NCBI GenBank assembly: GCA_946803715.1
Contig: CAMPET010000393.1
Span: forward strand, 33,154 to 45,752
Source of the DNA: Beroe ovata
Lineage: Eukaryota; Ctenophora; Nuda; Beroida; Beroidae
Length of the DNA: 12,599 bases
Direction: 5' to 3'
The notes below the pieces were generated by a model that saw only the letters and a list, made by a program, of their open reading frames with translations, searched no databases and was not told the DNA's origin. Shown one piece after another: positions 1 to 10,100 of the stretch. Position numbers and translations under genes: made by a program. The number at the start of each line of letters is the position of its first letter. The stretch's first letter is position 1.

Positions 1-2037
1 GAAGCTATTATCGAATTGACGTGAAATTTTGGCTGTCCGAGTTTCTAATGGTCCTTGAGCTATGGTATAAGTTTCAAGTTAATCAGTCAATCCGTTTGGG
101 AGCTATCCTCAAATGCTCACTCAAACTGACATGTTTAGGGCGGATAAGGGGTTATGGCGGCCCTTAACTTTGGAACCGATTATCGGGTTAAGGTGAAATT
201 TTGGCTCTCCGAGTTTCTAATGGTCCTTGAGCTATGGTAGAAGTATCAAGTTAATCAGTCAATCCATTTGGGAGCTATCCTCAAATGCTCACTCAGACTA
301 ACATGTTTTGGGCGGATAAGGGGTTTTGGCGGCCCTTAATTTTGACACCGATTATCGGTTTGACGTAAAATGTTGGCTGTCCGAGTTTCTAGTGGCGCAT
401 GAGCCATGGTAGAAGTTTCAAGTATATCGGTCAATCCGTTTGGGAGCTATCCTCAAATGCTCACTCAAATTGACCAGTAAAGAGCAGATAAGGGGTTATG
501 TCGGCCGTTAACTAGGGAACCGATTATCAGCTTAACTTGAAATTTTGGTTGTCCGAGTTTCTAATGGTCCTTGAGCTATGATAGAAGTTTCAAGTTAATC
601 GGTCGATCCGTTTGGGAGCTATCCTCAAATGCTCACTCAAACTGACATGTTTTGGGCGGATAAGGGGTTATGGCGGCCCTTAACTTTGGAACCGACTATC
701 GGATTGACGGCTGTCCGAGTTTCTAATGGTCTTTGAGCTATGGTTTATGCTTAAACTCACTCTGTCGATACTTTTAGGAGCTATCCTCAAATGCTCACTC
801 AAACTGTCATGTTTTGGGCGGATAAGGGGTTATGGCGGCCCTTAACTTTGGAACCGATTATCGGATTGACGAGAAATTTTGGCTGTTCGAGTTTCAAATG
901 GTCCTTGAGCTATGGTAGAAGTTTCAAGTTAATCGGTCAATCCGTTTGGGAGCTTTCCTCAAATGCTCACTCAAACTGACATGTTTTTGGCTGATTCGGG
1001 GTTATGGCGTCCCTTAACTTTGTAACCTATTATCGGATTGACGTAAAATTTTGACTCTCCGAGTTTCTAATAGTCCTTGAGCTATGGTAGAAGTTTCAAG
1101 TTAATCGGTCAATCTGTTTGGGAGCTATCCTCAAATGCTCACTCAAACTGATATGTCTACGGCTGATTCGGGGTAGGTAATGGCGTCCCTTAACTTTGAA
1201 ACCTATTATCGGATTGACGTGAAATTTTGGCTGTCCGAGTTTCTAAATGGTCCTTGAGCTTTTGTATAATTTTTAAGTTAATCGGTCTATCCGTTTGGGA
1301 GCTACCCTCAAATGCTCACTCAAACTGTCATGTTTTGGGTTGATAATGGGTTATGGCGTCCCTTAACTTAGGAACCTATTATCAGATTGACGCGAAATTT
1401 TGGCTGTCCTAGTTTCTAATGGTCCTTGAGCTATGGTGAAAGTTTCAAGTCAATCGGTCAATCCGTTTCGGAGCTATCCTCAAATGCTTACCCAAATAGA
1501 CAAGTTAAGTACTGATGATGAGTTATGGCGGCCCTTAACTTTGGAACCGACTATCGGATTGACGGCTGTCCGAGTTTCTAATGGTCTTTGAGCTATGGTA
1601 GAGGCTTATAATAAGTTGGTCGATTCGTTTAGGAGCTATCCTCAAATGCTCACTCAAACTGACATGTTTTCGGCGGATAAGGGGTTATGGCGGCTCTTAA
1701 CTTTGGAACCGATTATCGGATTGACGGTTGTCCGAGTTTCTAATGGTCCTTGAGCTATGGTGAAAGCTTCAAGTCAATCAGTCGATCCTTTTAGGAGCTA
1801 TCCTCAAATGCTCACTCAAACTGTCATGTTTTGGGCGGATAAGGGGTTATGGCGGCCCTTTACTTTGGAACCGATTACCGGATTGACGTGAAATTTTGGC
1901 TGACCAAGTTTCTTATGTTCCTTGAGCTATGTTGGAAGTTTGAAGTAAATCGGCCAATCCGTTTAGGAGCTTTCCTCAAATGCTCACTCCAATTCTCATG
2001 TTTTTCGCAGATATGAGGTTTATGGGACCTTTACTTG
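1..2037 (+). repeat. 172-bp tandem satellite array (about 12 units)
   Basis: Using the conserved core CAAATGCTCAC as anchor, its last base falls at 120, 292, 464, 636, 798, 970, 1142, 1319, 1491, 1653, 1815 and 1987. The unit is therefore 172 bp, with three 162-bp variants that lack ten bases after GGATTGACG and one 177-bp variant. The last unit decays and ends near 2037. The left end runs off the window. Many units carry the 11-bp dyad CCGATTATCGG (for example 176-186). Because NNT exons begin at 2096 without the gene's 5' part, the array most likely sits in an NNT intron. Short open frames inside it (such as 791-979) follow the repeat and are not treated as genes. Confidence 0.97.
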
Positions 2038-2095
2038 TGATATTGTTGGTTATAACAGAAGATTGATTACTCACCTTAACACACATTAATTTCAG

Positions 2096-5316
<3,221 letters not shown>

Positions 5317-5435
5317 CAAGTTTATAATTATAATTTTAGTGGTAGAAGTGTTATCACACCACGTGTAAAACACACATGCGGTATATTTTGTACGTGTCAT
5401 ATCAAATAGTCATCACTCGGCTAAATTTTGTATTT

Positions 5436-5441
5436 AATAAA
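5436..5441 (+). terminator. polyadenylation signal AATAAA of NNT
   Basis: AATAAA lies 120 bp after the NNT stop codon, in AT-rich DNA followed by a T-rich stretch at 5449-5462. This is the expected place for 3'-end formation. Confidence 0.7.
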
Positions 5442-5801
5442 CAAAACTAATTTATTATTTTTTGAGCCTACACAACCTGTATATCACAAAGAAATTATCA
5501 AATTGGTAATAATCATCGATTGGCCCCCTGAGGTCGTTTAACAAAACTTAAATTATTGATCTTGCCTATACTAGGCCATGATTTGATTATTTAACTCTTT
5601 GATTTTTCGTGGTCACACTCCAAATCTCATCACTCTCGGACAGACATCATACTATCAACGCACCCACTTCGTCCCTGAGGTCACGTTCAGAACTGTTTGT
5701 CATATATCCTTGTGTAAAATCATATGCTAAATTTCATTTATATTTGAAAGCCAGCAAATCTCGATTTACCGCTCTGGGAAACGTATTTACCTTTGGCTGT
5801 C
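5442..5801. other. AT-rich intergenic stretch, no gene seen
   Basis: Follows the NNT polyadenylation signal. The open frame at 5609-5806 shows no recognisable domain, has no convincing splice context, and runs into the target duplication of the MITE. I see no RNA gene. Confidence 0.5.
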
Positions 5802-5809
5802 GATGATAT
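5802..5809. repeat. Left target-site duplication GATGATAT
   Basis: Identical to 5929-5936 and abuts the first base of the inverted repeat. Confidence 0.8.
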
Positions 5810-5928
5810 TTGCCGGATGTTATCTGTCCTTTGTTTCTTGCGCGCCTTCATCGAAGGCCGAACTTTTTCGGCCTACGATGAAGGCGCGCGCAAGAAATTA
5901 GAAACAGTGGACAGATAACATCTGGCAA
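5810..5928. mobile_element. Foldback MITE, 119 bp, with 8-bp target-site duplication
   Basis: The two halves are inverted copies. The ends TTGCCGGATGTTATCTGTCC (5810-5829) and its complement (5909-5928) differ at one base. The inner stem TTTCTTGCGCGCC-TTCATCG (from about 5834) pairs with 5876-5897 except for a 2-bp GC slip, and AGGCCGAA/TTCGGCCT closes the loop. The element is bracketed by identical 8-bp direct repeats GATGATAT at 5802-5809 and 5929-5936. No coding capacity, so non-autonomous. The 8-bp duplication is typical of hAT and a few other DNA transposon superfamilies, but the TTGCC ends do not let me assign one. Confidence 0.85.
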
Positions 5929-5936
5929 GATGATAT
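5929..5936. repeat. Right target-site duplication GATGATAT
   Basis: Identical to 5802-5809 and abuts the last base of the inverted repeat. Confidence 0.8.
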
Positions 5937-6008
5937 GTGATATGTGATACTGATAGCCCCAGTTGCGCGCGCCGCAAATTTCATTGCGGCTCGCGTTATT
6001 TGGTCAAT

Positions 6009-6350
6009 GTGCACACGTTGCGCGCCCCTGTTCTACTCAGTGAACTGAAAAGTCGTACCACGGAGACGCGCAGCGCGCGCGGAGTATTTGGGTCACGCAG
6101 CGCGGGAACATTTGGTCAAGCTGCAAGCATCGCCAGGCCTGGCCACGCAAATTTATGTAAAAGTCTATGATCATTGAAAATTGCAATTGAGTCCAACGAG
6201 CTGCGTGCCGCGCGCGCACGTGGTGAATACAAGTCACAGTGCAACATGAATTTCAAATTTATTGTTCCCGCGCTGCGTGACCCAAATACTCCGCGCGCGT
6301 CTACGACTTTTCAGATCACTGAGTAGAACAGGGGCGCGCAACGTGTGCAC
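6009..6350. mobile_element. GC-rich long inverted repeat, 342 bp, probable second foldback element
   Basis: The left arm 6009-6110 (beginning GTGCACACGTTGCGCGCCCC) is the inverted copy of 6263-6350, with one A/T change and a 14-bp indel around 6060-6080. The spacer 6111-6262 is unrelated. The arms include GGAGTATTTGGGTCACGCAG and many GCGC tracts, much richer in GC than the flanks. No clear target-site duplication was found, so calling it a transposon is an inference; the inverted repeat itself is seen directly. Confidence 0.85.
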
Positions 6351-6534
6351 AAAATTTATTCGATTTATTATCTATAAGGCCGTCTGATTGTCTGAATTGT
6401 GACACTGTACTGTGTGCGCGCAGCTCTCCAAAACTCAATTGGAATTTTAATGGTTTGCGCGTCGAAATCATGCATCAGGTTCCGCTTTATGAGGGACGAA
6501 GTGATTGTTATATTACTTGCTATTATATTACTTA

Positions 6535-6566
6535 CATTGCTTGCTATATTATAAAAGCAAGCAATG
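6535..6566. repeat. Perfect 10-bp hairpin with TATA-like loop
   Basis: CATTGCTTGC (6535-6544) pairs perfectly with GCAAGCAATG (6557-6566) across a 12-bp AT loop. Confidence 0.8.
6550..6557 (+). promoter_or_regulatory. Candidate TATA box TATAAAAG of the calpain-like gene
   Basis: TATAAAAG lies in the loop of the 6535-6566 hairpin, about 440 bp upstream of the proposed calpain start. It would imply a 5' UTR of about 420 nt, or one with an intron ending at CTGTTACAG (6974). Placement rests on the motif alone. Confidence 0.25.
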
Positions 6567-6895
6567 CAAATTGTCATTGAGGCTAAAATATCTTAAAAAT
6601 GGTTGTATCAATTTTTCCTTCATTAATTAACATGGTACTTTGCTTCATTTTTCAAAAATAAGCAGGTCCTGCAAAATCAGCAATATGTGGTTCTATTCAA
6701 GAGTTAACTCATTTGCAAAAATTAGAAAAAATATTTGTACTATGGGAAGAAGATTGCCAGGTTGTAGCCTAATGTCTAATTTCTATTCAACAATGAATTT
6801 GCTTATTGTGTTGGTGTGATTCAATCCTCTCTTTGTTCAATCATCGGAGGCAGTAGTTTATTTGTTGTGCAATATATTTTCTATGATATACCTCA

Positions 6896-6928
6896 TGTAA
6901 GGACATATTTCTGTAAGGACATATTTCT
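6896..6928. repeat. 16-bp tandem duplication (TGTAAGGACATATTTC x2)
   Basis: Two adjacent identical 16-bp copies in the region upstream of the calpain start. No function inferred. Confidence 0.85.
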
Positions 6929-6998
6929 GCAACTTTGTTCTCCAACTAACCTAATGCAAGGAAATCTGTTACAGGTTATGGTCACATGATATGTTAGC

Positions 6999-7166
6999 AT
7001 GTTCAGTCAGTTTAAAGATTTCAGATACCAGAGCTTCAAGCAGTTGAAAAATGATTGTGTAAAAGCAGATAATCTATTCAATGATGGACTCTTTGGGGCT
7101 GATCATCTCTGCTTGGATATCAATGGTACAATGCAGAATAGAGAATTACAATGGTTGAGACCTAGA
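6999..7166 (+). CDS. Calpain-like exon 1
   Basis: 56 codons from ATG to donor GTAAGT at 7167. It encodes the N-terminal calpain segment with the C-K-x-LF and W-x-RP landmarks. No acceptor is needed because an in-frame stop closes the frame just upstream. Confidence 0.87.
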
Positions 7167-10100
7167 GTAAGTTTAATAATGATTCTTTATTTCTTGTGAA
7201 TCTACTACTATTATTAGTCATTTTTTCATGATGTTTTACTAAGTGAACATCATCAGGATATCTATCCTGATCCAAAACTCGGATTTGGAGGCCCAAAGAA
7301 AGGCAAGTTCAGTAGCAGTGCTGTGACAGCAGCTCTCGCAGCAGTTTCATCACGGCAGGCTGCAAAAGATCATCTCATCCCACCAGTGAGTAGACTAGTA
7401 TTTCCACGTAATAATCAGTAATTTATTAGACTCAAAGAAACACAGTTATGTTCCCATTCTCTTATCTCTCTATAAATTGGTTTAAATAATCACAAATTTG
7501 AGAAATTGCATCTTGCATAATTTTACATCTTGCAGAAAAACCAAAGTCAGATTTGAAAAACTGTCTATCTGTTGTGAAATGTCAATTAAAATAATTTCAA
7601 AAGAAGATATCATGCACCATAAGTTTTGGAAGCTTTGGGGTTATTGCTTATCGTGATTGTATGTTCTTTAGACTGTTCCTGATTTCACTAATTTCCAGTC
7701 AATTTTCAACTCCCGATCAAACTTCTGAAGGAGATCGCTGTCAAAGAAAGACAAGAAAGTTCTTGTCTGAATTGTGTCTGAGATCTTTGTCCACGTTACT
7801 GCCTGATCTAGACCTGTTTGGGTTAGAACATAAGTTTCAGACTTCAGTGATATCAATTCACCGCAACCAGGGAGAAGAGTGTTTACCTGTATTTTCTTCA
7901 TCCCTGATGGAACCCACATTCAGAACTTCTTCCATGTCTGTTTTACTCAGATCCAAGTTGTAACCCAAATGATCAAGAATCTGTTGTAATGTTCTTTTTG
8001 GATCGTTTTCGATTTCTTCGAACTTGAGAAAGAGAAGGTCCAGATCCTCGTCATTCTCCAGAAATTGCAGGAAATGTAGCTTGTAGTTGTATGGGTTCTC
8101 TCTGTCACTGCTCCCCAAGAACAAATCTGCCGTACAAAAACATTGTTCAATATCATCATTTTGAAGTCTCTTCCAGAATTTGGAATTGAACACTAACAAT
8201 TCTCCTTGTTTAATTTGGACTTGCCTGTGAATGTCTTGAAGTTCATCTGCTTGAAGAAAGACGCATTGTAAAGCTCTATGGCAGCATGTTTGGGATTTCT
8301 GACCACATAGATAACTTTACTCTTCTTGATATGCCTTGCTATGTGACTGTACCTGTATTTAATTCGGATTTTTCTGTGCTTCATCATAGTCAGTATTTTC
8401 ATAACAGTGATATCAAATAATCTCGGAAATATCACACCTCATTTTAGTGGTGTAGATATCGCTCTTTGTGGTAGCTCCACTCTTAATGTCATCAATATTC
8501 GACCACTCGAAGACAGGGATTTTTCTTGGCTGTCAAAACGATGATCCTTTTACACACAAACAAACACAATATTTCATGCTTTTGTTGACATAACGCTATC
8601 AATGGGTTCGATTAGGGTGGTTGTAAGCCGGGAATGTGGCAAACGTTACATGTACCGTGTGATCTCCGTTAATCAAACATCCTCACTTGTCAATCAAACG
8701 GTTACCTTCTCGTCCGTTTTCTTCACCCAGAATTTGGAATATCTGACGTGGTCCTTGATGTTTCGGATAATCTCACTGACATACACCCCACCACTCTTTG
8801 GATAGCTTGCTACTACCACATCGTCAGTTTGTAGTGTTATCAGCTTATCTGGGATAGAGAGGGTATCTGCTTGAATTGATGAGTAATTATTAGAACAACC
8901 TATTGAATATCCTCCTATTAAAAGATTTTCCTGCCTGTCATTGAGAATAAAAGATCAGAGATTCAGTTTGTATACCAGGCTCGTATATTCAGTTCGTATA
9001 TCAGGTTAAGGATTTTAGTCACACTCTCAGGATTGACTGTCACTGACCTGTCATGACAGTTTTTAGTCGGAGTGGATCCAGCTCGGCTTCTGCCAGCTCC
9101 TTCTTAACATTTCTCCACGCGGTGCTCCACTTGCTTGTCCTAAGCTTGGGAGGTGCTGGGTGTGTCCCATCTTTACTATCCAGGAGAGCAGGGGTCTGAG
9201 TGGTGTCATTAGTATCCGGTTGTGTCGGATTGCTGTTGTCTGCAGCGGGGATGTTGTCTGTTTCATTATCCATCGTGTTTTCTGTTCCGGTTGTTCCGGT
9301 TTTTCCAGTATTTTCTTTGTTTTTCTCTTCCTTTGCACCCTCGTCTACTCCCCCAGCGTCGATTCCATCGTCATCTTCTCGCTGCTGTGTAATGGTGGTT
9401 TCAGTGTACAGAGTGGTGTCAGAGTACAGAGTGGTGTCAGACTACAGAGTGGTGTCAGAGTACAGAGTGGTGCCAGAGTACAGAGTGGTGTCAGAGAACA
9501 GAGTGGTGTCAGAGAACNACAGAGTGGTGTCAGAGTCCAGAGTGGTGTCAGAGTACAGAGTGGTGTCAGAGTACAGAGTGGTGTCAGGCTTGTGTTATTA
9601 AAAAGCGATAGCACAGCAAATGACACGCAATATTATTTGTTAGTTATAAAACACGAACCCAAATATAGAACAAAGATCTATGTGTCTATAGTTTACAAAT
9701 GGTTCCCACAGACACACACGATACACATGTTGACGGAGTTGATAAAGGAGTAGTGGTTATTATGAAGGAGTGTTTGACACACGTGTTCTGTAAAACAATA
9801 GGTACCACTACAATGTTCAACTTCTGTTCAAGTTCTGTGTATATATCAACTGCAGTGTGAAGAGTGAAGCAGCTGTTGACACAGAAATAAGTGTTGTGTA
9901 GAAATATATAGTTAACGGTTACAAACACCATCATTCAATAAGTGCTAATGTTATTCCTGACTTGGAAAGTGTATATGAAGTGTTAAGTGAAGTAGCAACG
10001 CAAGTAATGGCACAGTCCAATGTGTTTAGTGTGTTTATGAAGGAGCACAGTTGAATGGGTGTGTTTATGATGGACCACACACACAGTCGGTAAAATGGAA

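Noticed and set aside
791-979. 62-codon open frame within the satellite
   Set aside because: It follows the repeat unit, is broken in most other units, and encodes nothing recognisable.
8218-8230. Apparent frameshift making the sulfotransferase-like gene a pseudogene
   Set aside because: A GC-AG intron (8127-8224) with a consensus donor restores frame and joins two conserved SULT blocks correctly.
8374-8437. Second apparent frameshift between TTKM and the RNPK block
   Set aside because: A 64-bp GT-AG intron (donor GTGTGA, acceptor AAGCACAG) fits in phase and gives a spacing close to that of SULTs.
8602-8805. Plus-strand 67-codon frame
   Set aside because: Antisense shadow of sulfotransferase exon 2, no domain.
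9404-9590. CRISPR-like appearance of regular repeats
   Set aside because: Units are contiguous with no unique spacers and the DNA is eukaryotic.
9160-9753. 197-codon plus-strand open frame
   Set aside because: Antisense to sulfotransferase exon 1 and held open by the 18-bp minisatellite; crosses an ambiguous base.
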